NCBI GenBank assembly: GCA_963825405.1
Contig: CAWGTB010000004.1
Location: 186,001-250,000, forward strand
Length of the DNA: 64,000 nt
Source: JACPNO01 sp963825405
Lineage (GTDB): Bacteria > Acidobacteriota > Terriglobia > Bryobacterales > Bryobacteraceae
Direction of reading: 5' to 3'
Both the position numbers and the translations under genes were made by a program. The notes beneath the pieces were generated by a model. It was not told where the DNA came from, ran no database searches, and saw only the letters and a program-made list of their open reading frames with translations. Below, in pieces: positions 25,101 to 34,428 of this stretch (positions are counted from its first letter, which is position 1; each line of letters begins with the position of its first letter).

Positions 25101-26093
25101 GTGGGATCGGAAGCCTCGCTCGAACTAGCAGTTTCCAGACTGAACCAAGTCCGCTTTGAGATCGGCAAGGTCATTGTCGGTCAACAGGATGTCATTGAAG
25201 GAGTGCTGATCTGCCTGATCGCCTCCGGGCACGTGCTGCTGGAAGGCGTGCCGGGATTGGGCAAGACCACGCTGCTGCGGACGCTGGCCCGCGCGTTGCA
25301 ACTGAAATATTCCCGCATCCAGTTCACACCGGATTTGATGCCCGCCGACATCGTCGGCAGCATGATTATCGAAACCGAAGAGCGCGGCTCGAAATCCTTG
25401 CGCTTTCAACCGGGACCGATTTTCGCGCATCTAGTGCTGGCCGACGAGATCAACCGGGCCACGCCGAAAACGCAATCCGCGCTGCTAGAGGCCATGCAGG
25501 AGCGCACCGTCACCAGCGGCAACACCACGCATGAACTGGAAGCGCCGTTCCTCGTGATGGCGACGCAGAATCCTATTGAGATGGAAGGAACCTATCCGCT
25601 GCCGGAAGCGCAGCTCGACCGGTTCCTGATGAAAATTCTGGTGAATTATCCCTCGCGCGAAGAACTCACCCGCATTGTGGAACGCACCATCCAGACCGAA
25701 GAAGCGCAGCTCAAACCGGTGCTCGACCGGGCTTCCATTCTGGAGGTCAAGTCCGTGTGCCGGCAGGTGCTGGTTGCCCCGCATGTGCAGGATTTTGCCG
25801 TCGAACTGGTGATGGCGACGCAGCCCGAGCAGCGGGAAGCGCATGACCTGGCCAAGAAATATGTCCGCTACGGAAGCTCTCCGCGCGGCGCGCAGGCGCT
25901 GGTGGAATGCGGCCGCGTGGTTGCGCTGATGCGCGGACGGTTCCACTTGAGCGTGGAAGACATTCTCTCGGTGGCGGCGGCCGTGTTGCGGCACCGCATC
26001 ATCCTGAACTTCGACGCGCATGCCGACGGACAAACGCCGGAAAGCATTCTGAACGTCATCATTCGGAGCGTGTCAGCCCACGCGGCAGCCTAG
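25101..26093 (+). CDS. MoxR-family AAA+ ATPase
   Basis: This 330-residue ATPase has Walker A LEGVPGLGKTTLLRTLARAL, MoxR-specific IQFTPDLMPADIVGSMI, Walker B VLADEINRATPKTQSALLEA with sensor 1 MATQNPIEMEGTYPLPEAQL, and a C-terminal lid. Translation starts at GTG 25101. MoxR proteins act as chaperones for VWA-domain partners. The genes that follow (DUF58, BatA-like, VWA) are the standard partner set and are tightly spaced, so this is one operon. Confidence 0.93.
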   Translation: MGSEASLELAVSRLNQVRFEIGKVIVGQQDVIEGVLICLIASGHVLLEGVPGLGKTTLLRTLARALQLKYSRIQFTPDLMPADIVGSMIIETEERGSKSLRFQPGPIFAHLVLADEINRATPKTQSALLEAMQERTVTSGNTTHELEAPFLVMATQNPIEMEGTYPLPEAQLDRFLMKILVNYPSREELTRIVERTIQTEEAQLKPVLDRASILEVKSVCRQVLVAPHVQDFAVELVMATQPEQREAHDLAKKYVRYGSSPRGAQALVECGRVVALMRGRFHLSVEDILSVAAAVLRHRIILNFDAHADGQTPESILNVIIRSVSAHAAA

Positions 26094-26100
26094 GTCCCTC

Positions 26101-26986
26101 ATGGCTTCCCCTCCCCTGCTCGACCGCCAGTTTCTGGAGAAACTGGAACGGCTCACCATCCACTGGCAGAAGTCGTTCAACGGTCTGGTAGGCGGGCATA
26201 ATACCTCGCGATTTTCCGGCGGCGGCCAGGAATTTCTCGATCACCGCCATTTCCATCACGGCGACGATTTGCGCGCGGTGAACTGGCGCGCCTATCTGCG
26301 TCTTGAAAAACTTTTCCTGAAAATGTTCCAGATCGAGCCGCGCGTGCCGGTGCGCATGCTGATCGACACATCGAGCTCCATGGCCTTGGGCGATGGGCAG
26401 AAATTCGATTACGCCCGCAAACTGGCGGCGGCGTTGTGCTACGTGGGCCTGGTCCGGTTGGACACGATCAGCGTGCGGCCGTTTAGTGCGCGGCTGAGCG
26501 AAGGGATTTCCTGCGGCGGTGGGCGCCATCAATTCAGCCCGGTGATGGATTACCTCTCGAACCTAAAGGCGGGCGGCCACACGGATTATCTGGAAGTCAC
26601 GCGCGAGTTCATCAGCGCCTATCAACAGCGCGGCCTGCTGATTATTGTGTCCGATTTTCTGGACGACACGGGATGCCAGAAGCCGTTGCAATATCTGGCG
26701 GACTACGGCCACGAGCTGATGCTGCTGCAGGTGTGGGCCGAGGAAGACCGCACACCGCCGTGGGCCGGAGAGCTGGAGTTGGTCGATGGGGAAACCGACG
26801 TCCACCTGAAGCTCGATTTCGACGATCTGGCGACGGGAACAATACACGCGGGCGTTCGATCAATACGCCGCGGATTTGCAGCAACTCGCGCTGCGCAACA
26901 GTGGGCGCTACGTGGGAATTTCCACCAAGATGCCGATTGAAGAAGTCATTTTCGGTTCACTGGTGCGGGCGCGGGGCATCGCCTGA
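26101..26986 (+). CDS. DUF58 domain protein, one-base frameshift near the C-terminus
   Basis: The DUF58 signature is clear: SGGGQEFLDHRHFHHGDDLR, VNWRAYLRLEKLFLKMF, and a VWA-like MIDAS strand MLIDTSSSMALG. After FDDLA the frame is lost. Removing the A at 26833 restores AREQYTRAFDQYAADLQQLA and runs to the stop at 26984-26986, which overlaps the ATG of the next gene. Repaired length is about 294 residues, normal for the family. It is a cytoplasmic partner of the MoxR ATPase. Confidence 0.88.
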
Positions 26987-28911
26987 TGTTTTTCCTGAAC
27001 CTCACCTTTGGGCAATTCGCGGCCCTGTTCGGCGCGGTTTCCGGAGCCGCGGTGCTGCTGTATTTGCTCGACCGTTCGCGGCGCAAGCAGACCGTGGCGA
27101 CGCTGCGATTCTGGGTGGCGGCTCAGCAACCGCCGCTGGTGCGCCGGCGCAAGCGCATTCAGCAACCGCTCTCGCTCTTGCTGCAGATCCTCAGCATGGC
27201 GCTGCTGCTGCTGGCGATTGCACAGTTGCGCTGGGGCACGCGGCTGGCGACGCCGCGCGATCATGTGCTGATTCTGGACACGTCGGCATGGATGGCGGCG
27301 CGCTCGACCGGCGACGCAACCGGCAGGCGCACCTTGATGGACGATGTCCGCGACCGGGCGCGCGCTTACGTGAAAGCGGTGCCGCCGTCGGATCGCATCA
27401 TGGTGGTGCGGGCGGACGCGCTGGCCACGCCGGCAACGGCCTTCGAATCGGATCGCCGCAAACTGGAAGATGCGATTGCGCGATCGAGCCCGGGAGCTAC
27501 GGCGCTGTATCTGGACCAGGCGCTGGCGTTTGCGCGGCAGACGCAAGTGCTCGGCTCACGGCGCGCGGGCGAAATTGTTTTTGCGGGAGCGCTGCGGGTA
27601 GCGGAAGGGGCCAACCAGGCGTCCCGGCCGGCGGCGATTCCGAATCTGCGCGTGCTGCCGGTGGCGGATAATGCCGAGAATGTTGGCCTGCGAAGAATGG
27701 CGGTGCGGCGGTCAGCCACGGATCCGGATGTGTGGGACATTTACGTGGCCGCGCGCAACTACGGAACGGCGCCACAATCGGTGAGCGTTTATCTGCGCTT
27801 CGCCGGAGAGCCGGCGGGATTTCGCGGAATCACGCTCGCGCCCGGCGCCGAGCGCGAAGCCACTTTCGCTTACCGGACGCGCGCCGCGGGCGTGCTGGAA
27901 GCCAGCCTGTGGCCGCACGATTCATTTCCCGGTGACGATCGCGCGGTGCTGGAATTGCCACCCGAGCCCAATCTGCGCGTGACAGTTTACTCGGACGAGC
28001 CGGAGTTGCTGCGCCCGGTACTGTCGGCGGCTGCGCGCGTCACTGCACTTTTTCACCACACGGCGCAATATCGCGCTGATGATACCGGCCTGGTGATTCT
28101 GGACCGCTTCCGTCCGCCTGAGCCGCCCAAGGCAGATGCCATCTGGATCGATCCGCCGGCCAATGGCTCGCCCATCGCGGTGCGCACGCGGCTGCAGGGC
28201 GCACAATTCGACCGCTGGTGCTCGGACAATCCGCTATGCGGCGGGCTGCGCACGCGCGATCTGCATTTGGCGGCGACATCGGTTTTCGAAAGCGCACCTG
28301 GCGATATCAAGATCGGGCAAGTGGAACAAGGCCCGGTTATCGTGGCGCGGCCCGGAAAAACTAAGACGGTGGTGTTCGGCTTCCATCCGGCGGTTTCTGA
28401 AATGCGCTACGAGCTGGCCACGCCCCTGCTGTTCGCCAACATTTTGCGCTGGATGGCGCCGCATTTGTTTCGCCGCTCGGCACTGGCGGCAGGCAGCGTA
28501 GGAACGGTTTCGGCGGATGTGGACGAAGATGTGCGCCGGCCGGAAGACGTGCGTGTGCAAAGCGAAGATGGCAGCGCGCTGCCATTCACGCTGCGCGACC
28601 GCTCGCTGCATTTCTTTACGGGAACGCCGGGGACGGTGCGCGTGACCACCTCAGGCGGGGAGATGGTTTACTCACTGAATCTTCCGCAGTTGTGGGAATC
28701 GAAGTGGGAAGAGCCGGCGGGTGCGCGGCATGGCATTCCAGTGTTTCGTCCAACGCCCGGCGGGGCGACGGATCTATGGCCATTGCTTGCGCTGTTGGGC
28801 GCGGCGGGCTTGGTGACCGAGTGGTTCTTGTTCGGGCAAACGCACCGGCGGATGGCGAGATTGCGCCTGCCGCTTTCCTTCATCCGGCCGCGCGCGAGGA
28901 AAGTGTCATGA
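26986..28911 (+). CDS. BatA-like membrane protein with degenerate VWA domain
   Basis: This 641-residue protein opens with the BatA N-terminal membrane unit (NLTFGQFAALFGAVSGAAVL, then LSLLLQILSMALLLLAIAQ). A VWA-type strand, DHVLILDTSAWMAARS, follows. The MIDAS D-x-S-x-S is DTSAW here, so the third ligand is lost and metal binding is doubtful. A long periplasmic beta-rich region and a last membrane helix (LWPLLALLGAAGLVTEWFLF) complete it. It overlaps both neighbours by a few bases, indicating translational coupling in the MoxR operon. Confidence 0.82.
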   Translation: MFFLNLTFGQFAALFGAVSGAAVLLYLLDRSRRKQTVATLRFWVAAQQPPLVRRRKRIQQPLSLLLQILSMALLLLAIAQLRWGTRLATPRDHVLILDTSAWMAARSTGDATGRRTLMDDVRDRARAYVKAVPPSDRIMVVRADALATPATAFESDRRKLEDAIARSSPGATALYLDQALAFARQTQVLGSRRAGEIVFAGALRVAEGANQASRPAAIPNLRVLPVADNAENVGLRRMAVRRSATDPDVWDIYVAARNYGTAPQSVSVYLRFAGEPAGFRGITLAPGAEREATFAYRTRAAGVLEASLWPHDSFPGDDRAVLELPPEPNLRVTVYSDEPELLRPVLSAAARVTALFHHTAQYRADDTGLVILDRFRPPEPPKADAIWIDPPANGSPIAVRTRLQGAQFDRWCSDNPLCGGLRTRDLHLAATSVFESAPGDIKIGQVEQGPVIVARPGKTKTVVFGFHPAVSEMRYELATPLLFANILRWMAPHLFRRSALAAGSVGTVSADVDEDVRRPEDVRVQSEDGSALPFTLRDRSLHFFTGTPGTVRVTTSGGEMVYSLNLPQLWESKWEEPAGARHGIPVFRPTPGGATDLWPLLALLGAAGLVTEWFLFGQTHRRMARLRLPLSFIRPRARKVS

Positions 28912-31413
28912 GCTTCGAACACGCCTGGGTATTGCTGCTGGCGAGCGTGCCCATCGCCTGGGCCGCGTGGGAATGGCAGTCGGCGGGCAGCCGGACGGCG
29001 CTGGCGTTGAAGGCTGCGTCCATGGTTGCAATAGTTCTGGCGCTGGCGGATCCCCGGCTTACGTTTTTTAGCACGCGCGTGGCGGTAGCGATTCTGGCTG
29101 ACACGTCGCGCAGTGTTTCGCAGGCTGACCTGGCGCGCGCCTCGGCCCTGGCTACGGAAATCGAAAAATCGCGCGGCTTGAACTGGACTCGGGTGATTCC
29201 GTTTGCGCGGGTGACGCGCAATCCGAGTCCGAAAGAAATCGGCAGGGCGTGGAACCTGCAATACACGGCGGGCGACGCGGGACACGGCACCAATCTGGAA
29301 GCTGCCATTCGGGAAGCGATTGGCACACTGCCCGAGGGAATGGTCCGGCGCGTAGCGCTGATTTCAGATGGCAACGAAAATCTGGGAAGCGTGACGCGCG
29401 CCACCTGGCAGGCGCAGCAGCTTGGCGTTCCGATCGATACGTTTGCGCTGGCGGGAACACCTAAGCCGGATTTGCGTATTGAATCGGTGAGCATCCCGGC
29501 GGTGGTGTTTAGCGGCGAGCGGTTTCCAATCGACGTGACGCTGAGCGTGCCGCAGCGCGCGCGGGCGACGGTAGAAATTACGGCCGAAGCCAAGAGCCTG
29601 GGGCTAAGCACGGTGGATCTCGAGCCGGGCGTGAATCATGTGCGCGTGCGCACCAGCCTGACTACCGCGGGCGCGATCGATCTGGCCGGCAAGATTTCCG
29701 GCCCGGGCCTGGGAGAAGCGCGCTTCGAACATGCGGTGAGTATTCGCAGGCCGCGCGTGCTGTTGATTTCGAAAGACCCGGCCGGCACGGAAACGCATTT
29801 GCTGCGAACCCTCGAAGCCGGGCAGTTCGACGTGCAAATCGCTCCGCAGGGCGTGCCGGACCGGCTGGACGAATTCCAAATCGTGGCGTTTAACAACTGG
29901 GATTTAGAATCGGTGCCGCCGGCGCGCAAAGCAGCGCTGGAAAAATTCGTGCAGGAGGGCGGCGGGCTGCTGTGGATCGCCGGCGAGCGCAACGTATACG
30001 TCGAGAACAAACCGCCGGGCGACCAGTTGGATCGCGCGCTGCCGGCTAAGCTGGCCCCGCCTCGCTCGCCTGAAGGCACGGGCGTGATTTTGATCATCGA
30101 CAAATCGTCATCCATGGAAGGCAAGAAGATGGAACTGGCGCGCCTCGCGGCGATCGGCGTCATCGACAATCTGCGGCCGATCGACCAGGTGGGCGTGCTG
30201 ATTTTCGACAATTCGTTTCAGTGGGCCGTGCCGCTGCGCCGGGCGGAAGATCGCTCGCTCATCAAGCGGCTGGTTGCGGGAATTACGCCGGATGGCGGCA
30301 CCCAAATCGCGCCGGCGCTCACTGAGGCGTTCCGCAAGCTGCTGCCGGTGCAAGCGGTTTACAAACACATCGTGCTGCTGACGGATGGCATTTCCGAAGA
30401 AGGCGATAGCCTGACGTTGTCGCGGGAAGCGGCGGCGAATCGCGTCACCATCTCGACGGTGGGCCTGGGGCAGGACGTGAATCGCGCGTATCTGGAAAAA
30501 GTTGCGTCCTTCGCCAAGGGGCGCTCGTATTTTCTCAACGATCCTTCCGGCCTGGAACAGATTCTGCTGAAAGATGTGATGGAACACACCGGATCGACGG
30601 CGGTGGAGAAGCCGGCACACGTGACGGTTGGCAAGAAGACCGAGCTGCTGGATGGAGTGGGCATGGAAGAGGCGCCGCCGCTGAAGGGCTATGTGCGTTA
30701 CGTGGCCAAGCCGACGGCGGACACGCTGCTGAATGTGGAAGAGAAAGATCCGCTGCTGGTGCGCTGGCAATATGGCTTGGGACGCTCCGCTGTTTTCACG
30801 TCGGACGCCAAGAGCCGGTGGGCGGCAAATTGGGTAACCTGGCCGGGATTCGACCGGCTGTGGGCCAATACTTTCCGCGACCTGCTGCCGCACGCGCAGG
30901 CGAGTGAAGCGACGGCCGAGTACGACAGCGCGAACGACGAACTGGCCATCGAGTACCGCTTGAGCCGCCGTGCCGAAGAGCCGGAAACCATTCCCGACAT
31001 TTACGTTTTAGGATCCGGCGGGATTCCGGCGTCCGGTGAAAGTGAGCAAGATCGCGGCGGGCAATTATCGCGCGCGAGTTGCGATCGAGCATAACCAGGG
31101 TCTGTTCCGCGTGCGGCCGCTGGCGGAATCGCGGGCGTTTCCGGAGATCGGATTCTATCGCGAAGAAGACGAGATGAGCGATCACGCCTCTAACGAATTT
31201 CTGCTACGGCAGATCGCGCAAGCCACTGGCGGGCGCTTCCAGCCGCAAGCGAAAGATATGTTCCAGGCAGGCGGGCGCAACGTGGCATCGAGCATGGAAC
31301 TGTGGCCCGGGCTGCTGGGAATCGCTCTGCTGTTAAACCTGGCTGAACTGTTTCTGCGTAAAGGACGCGGCCTGCTGGCGTCGTGGCGCCAAACGGCGGA
31401 AGCAACGGGATGA
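28908..31413 (+). CDS. Membrane VWA protein with class I glutamine-amidotransferase-like domain; one-base frameshift
   Basis: The protein opens with membrane helices and an N-terminal VWA-like half (VAILADTSRSVSQADLARAS). A GATase1-like Rossmann region (PRVLLISKDPAGTETHLLRT to EGGGLLWIAGERNVYVE) follows, then a true VWA domain (VILIIDKSSSMEGKKMELAR) with intact D-x-S-x-S. A late frameshift at 31020-31022 (GGG for GG) breaks it after VLGSGG. The repaired tail continues RRPVKVSKIAAGNYRARVA and ends with a membrane helix (WPGLLGIALLLNLAELFLRK) at 31413. It is the last large member of the MoxR/VWA operon. Confidence 0.85.
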
Positions 31414-31977
31414 AGCGCGCGGCTGAACTGGTCATGATCGCCTTTCTAGCTGGGCCGCTGTTCCAGCTCGCACTCGGATTATCTTTCGGCAAAGCGCAAA
31501 TTGGACGCGATCGAAAGCGACCGCCTGAAGCCCGGCACGCAAGTCTCGCTCAGTCAGAAAGAACTGAACGCGTGGGTGGAAGCGGAATTGCCGAAGGCCG
31601 CGCCGGAGGGCGTCCGCAACACCAAGTTGGAGCTGGGCGCGGGCTCGGCCACCGGCACGGCACTGGTGGATTTCATCAAGCTGGGCCAGGCGCACGGCAA
31701 ACCGCCGGGATGGCTGATGGCGAAATTGCTGGAGGGAGAGCACCCGGTGAGCGTGACGGCGCGCATGACGTCCGGCAACGGGCGCGCGACGGTGGATGTG
31801 GAGCGCGTCGAGATCGGCGGAATGGCGATCGAGGGCCGGATGCTGGATTTCCTGATCCACAATTACCTGCTGCCGGCGTATCCGGATGCCAAGGTGGGTG
31901 AGCCGTTTGAGCTGGGCCATCGCATCGAGCGCATCGACGTGAAGCCCGGGACGGCCGCGGTCATCATAGGCAGATAG
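31410..31977 (+). CDS. Hypothetical membrane-anchored protein, one-base frameshift
   Basis: The gene starts at ATG 31410, overlapping the VWA stop by ATGA. It has an N-terminal membrane helix (LVMIAFLAGPLFQLALGLSF) and then loses frame. Removing one base near 31497 gives KAKLDAIESDRLKPGTQVSL and continues to the stop at 31975-31977. The mature part, about 155 residues, has a lipid-binding-like alternation of strands (VSVTARMTSGNGRATVDVER) vaguely like DUF2993/LmeA proteins, but I cannot name the family with confidence. It is the tail gene of the operon. Confidence 0.65.
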
Positions 31978-32529
31978 TGGCCGCGAATAAATTCGCACGC
32001 AACATTCCCAACGTACTGACGCTGGCGCGGCTGGTGCTTGCGCCGCTGGTGGCCGCCGCCATTCTGACTGGACGGCACGAACTGGCGATTCGGCTTTTCG
32101 TGATCGCGGGGCTGACGGATACGGTCGATGGCACCCTCGCCCGGCGTTGGAACGCGATGAGCGCGTTCGGCGCGTATCTGGATCCGATTGCCGATAAGAC
32201 GCTGCTCAGCGGAGTCTACCTGGCGCTCGCGGTGACCGGCGCCGCGCCGCGCTGGCTGGCGATTGTGGTGCTGGGCCGCGATGTGCTGCTGCTGATTGCT
32301 TCGGCGATTGCGTACAACTTTACGAAGCTGCAAAAGTTTCCACCGAGCGTTTGGGGAAAGCTGACCACGCTGCTGCAAATTGTGAGCGCGATTGCGTGGA
32401 TGGCGCACAATGCGTGGCCCGCGCCGGTGCTGGGCATGGTGGCGGAAGTGCTGCTGTGGCCCACGGCCGCTGGTGACGGTGGGGAGCGGTGTGCATTACA
32501 TTTGGCGCGGCTGGCGGACGCTGGTGTGA
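31977..32529 (+). CDS. CDP-alcohol phosphatidyltransferase (PgsA-like), one-base frameshift at the C-terminus
   Basis: The membrane enzyme has the CDP-alcohol phosphotransferase signature D-G-x2-A-R-x8-G-x3-D-x3-D: TDTVDGTLARRWNAMSAFGA, then YLDPIADK, which binds the metal and CDP. It starts at NIPNVLTLARLVLAPLV, as in PgsA. Near 32467 one extra base throws out the last helix. Repaired, it reads WPTALVTVGSGVHYIWRGWR and stops at 32529. It probably makes phosphatidylglycerol phosphate or a related lipid. The GTG start overlaps the previous stop. Confidence 0.88.
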
Positions 32530-32555
32530 TTGTTTAGAATAAAGGCACTCACCCC

Positions 32556-33170
32556 ATGGATGCCGGCCAAAACAGCGAAGAATCCCGTCTTTTTGAAATG
32601 CTGCGGACCAAATCTGTCCGCTTCGGACATTTCAAATTAGCCTCCGGGAAAGAATCCAACGTCTATGTCGACTGCAAGTTGACGACATATTCCGCGCAGG
32701 CCATTCCGTTGGTTGGACGCGCATTTCTCCGTCGGATTAAGGCCAGAGGATGGTCACCGCAAGCAGTGGGCGGCTTGACGCTGGGGGCCGATCCGATCGC
32801 CTTCGCAATCGCAAGCGAGAGCATCGAAACAGACAGGCCCATCCACGCTTTCATTGTTCGCAAGGAAGCCAAGAAACACGGGATGGGCAGGTTCATTGAG
32901 GGGCTCGAAGAAACGCAGGGCTGCCGGGTCGTGATCCTCGACGATGTGTGCACCACCGGCGATTCGACCGCGCTGGCAATAGAGAAAGCAAAAGAGGCAG
33001 GCATGGAAATTCTGGGCGCCATTTGCCTGGTTGACCGGGAAGCGGGCGCGACGGAGTTGCTCCAAAGTAAATTTGGTTGCGCACTGGAGAGCGTGTTCAA
33101 GCTGTCGGATTTTCAAGCCGATAAGAATGAATCGGCACCCCCTGTGCGAGTTGCTGAATCAGCCGTATAG
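32556..33170 (+). CDS. pyrE: Orotate phosphoribosyltransferase
   Basis: This 204-residue protein has the OPRT pattern: RFGHFKLASGKESNVYVDCK, AVGGLTLGADPIAFAIA, the KKHG flexible-loop segment FIVRKEAKKHGMGRFIEG, and the PRPP loop CRVVILDDVCTTGDSTALAI. It converts orotate and PRPP to OMP in pyrimidine synthesis. Compared with the paralogue at 14.1 kb, this one has all the classical residues and is the likelier biosynthetic enzyme. It lies 26 bp after the phosphatidyltransferase gene. Confidence 0.92.
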   Translation: MDAGQNSEESRLFEMLRTKSVRFGHFKLASGKESNVYVDCKLTTYSAQAIPLVGRAFLRRIKARGWSPQAVGGLTLGADPIAFAIASESIETDRPIHAFIVRKEAKKHGMGRFIEGLEETQGCRVVILDDVCTTGDSTALAIEKAKEAGMEILGAICLVDREAGATELLQSKFGCALESVFKLSDFQADKNESAPPVRVAESAV

Positions 33171-33244
33171 CAACGACGTTTTGCACAGCAATTGTCGACC
33201 AGACCTCGCGATTGACGAGGGAATGCTCCGGGAGTAGTCTAGAG

Positions 33245-33823
33245 ATGTCAGGGGTTCGAATGACTCGCTACTTGCCGGCCCGCCATTATGTCCCGTTCGG
33301 CATTGCCGCTGTGGCGCTAGCCTGCCTTTCGGCTTGGGTTGGCATGCAGTGGGCCTGGGCGTTCATCGCGGCGGGGTTGTTCGTGCTTACCGCGCTGGCA
33401 CTGTTCATCCTGGGACTGCGCCCGGCGATTGAAGTCCACGAAGGGCACTTGGCGATCGGCAAGCGCATCATCCCGTGGATGGACGTCAGGCGGGTGGATC
33501 GAACCGGATGGGTGTCGCCGCTGATTGTGCGCATGACCCTGTTCGACGACTCGCGGCAGATTCTGATTTACCCGGGCGACCTGGAATCGTGCAACGGCCT
33601 GCTGCGCCATCTGCGGCGGCTGTCGCGCGACGCCCTGATCGACGGCATCCCTTACCGCCAATACTGGGGCGAAATCCTGGTTCCGGGCAGCGACCGCAAA
33701 CAGCTTCCTTCACCGCGCTACCGGTTGTTGCGCCCCGAGGACGAGGCTGAAGTGGAGCAGCTCTACCAGCGTCTGAAAACAGTGGGCCACATCGATCCGA
33801 AGAACACCACGGACGAGAAATAG
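33245..33823 (+). CDS. Hypothetical membrane protein with PH-like domain
   Basis: I recognise no named family for this protein of about 192 residues. Two membrane helices come first (VPFGIAAVALACLSAWVGMQ and FIAAGLFVLTALALFILGL). A compact beta domain follows (IEVHEGHLAIGKRIIPWMDV, VRRVDRTGWVSPLIVRMTLF) that looks like the bacterial PH-like fold in small membrane proteins. The C-terminus is helical and charged. The ATG at 33245 is chosen, with 33260 as an alternative. The gene is spaced 3 bp from the YdcF-like gene and is probably co-transcribed. Confidence 0.65.
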   Translation: MSGVRMTRYLPARHYVPFGIAAVALACLSAWVGMQWAWAFIAAGLFVLTALALFILGLRPAIEVHEGHLAIGKRIIPWMDVRRVDRTGWVSPLIVRMTLFDDSRQILIYPGDLESCNGLLRHLRRLSRDALIDGIPYRQYWGEILVPGSDRKQLPSPRYRLLRPEDEAEVEQLYQRLKTVGHIDPKNTTDEK

Positions 33824-33826
33824 TTC

Positions 33827-34426
33827 GTGGCGGGTTCGGGATCTTTCATCCGTAAATTCAGTATTGTGGGCGCGGTTGCTCTCCTGCTGGCGATTAGCTA
33901 CCCGCTTTGGCTGGGCTGGATTGGCGCCTTCCTGATAAAAAGCGAAGCGCCGTTCCGCGCCGATATGATCGTGGTGCTGGCGGGGGACTGGGCGGGGTAC
34001 CGCATTCTGAAGGGCGGCGAACTGGTGAAGCGGGGGTACGCTGCGCAAGTGCTGGTGAGCGGGCCCCTGGGTTACTACGGGCGATCCGAGGATAGCTTGG
34101 CCATACCGTTCGCGGTGGAGCACGGGTATCCGCAGGAATATTTCATCGGGTTTCCCAATCGATCGCACTCGACGGTGGAAGAGGCTGACGACATTCTGCC
34201 GGAGCTGCAAAAACGCGGCGTGAAAAAGTTCATTCTGGTGACGTCGGATTACCACACGCGGCGGGCGGGGCGGATTTATCATGCACGCGCGAACGGATTT
34301 GAGATGCGCGTGGTAGCTGCGCCCGACGAATACTTCACGGCTAAGGGCTGGTGGCGCACGCGCGAAGGCCGCAAGACTGTGTTCCTGGAGTGGACCAAGA
34401 CGATCACCAGCCTGTTCGGTATCTGA
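33827..34426 (+). CDS. YdcF/SanA/ElyC-like DUF218 protein
   Basis: This 199-residue protein has an N-terminal membrane anchor (VGAVALLLAISYPLWLGWIG). The DUF218 fold then shows ADMIVVLAGDWAGYRILKGG, AAQVLVSGPLGYYGRSED, RSHSTVEEADDILPELQKRG and the hallmark KFILVTSDYHTRRAGRIYHA. ElyC/SanA-type members affect envelope polysaccharide metabolism in E. coli, but the biochemistry of the family is unclear. It starts at GTG 33827 and precedes an ABC exporter gene by 2 bp. Confidence 0.83.
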   Translation: MAGSGSFIRKFSIVGAVALLLAISYPLWLGWIGAFLIKSEAPFRADMIVVLAGDWAGYRILKGGELVKRGYAAQVLVSGPLGYYGRSEDSLAIPFAVEHGYPQEYFIGFPNRSHSTVEEADDILPELQKRGVKKFILVTSDYHTRRAGRIYHARANGFEMRVVAAPDEYFTAKGWWRTREGRKTVFLEWTKTITSLFGI

Positions 34427-34428
34427 CT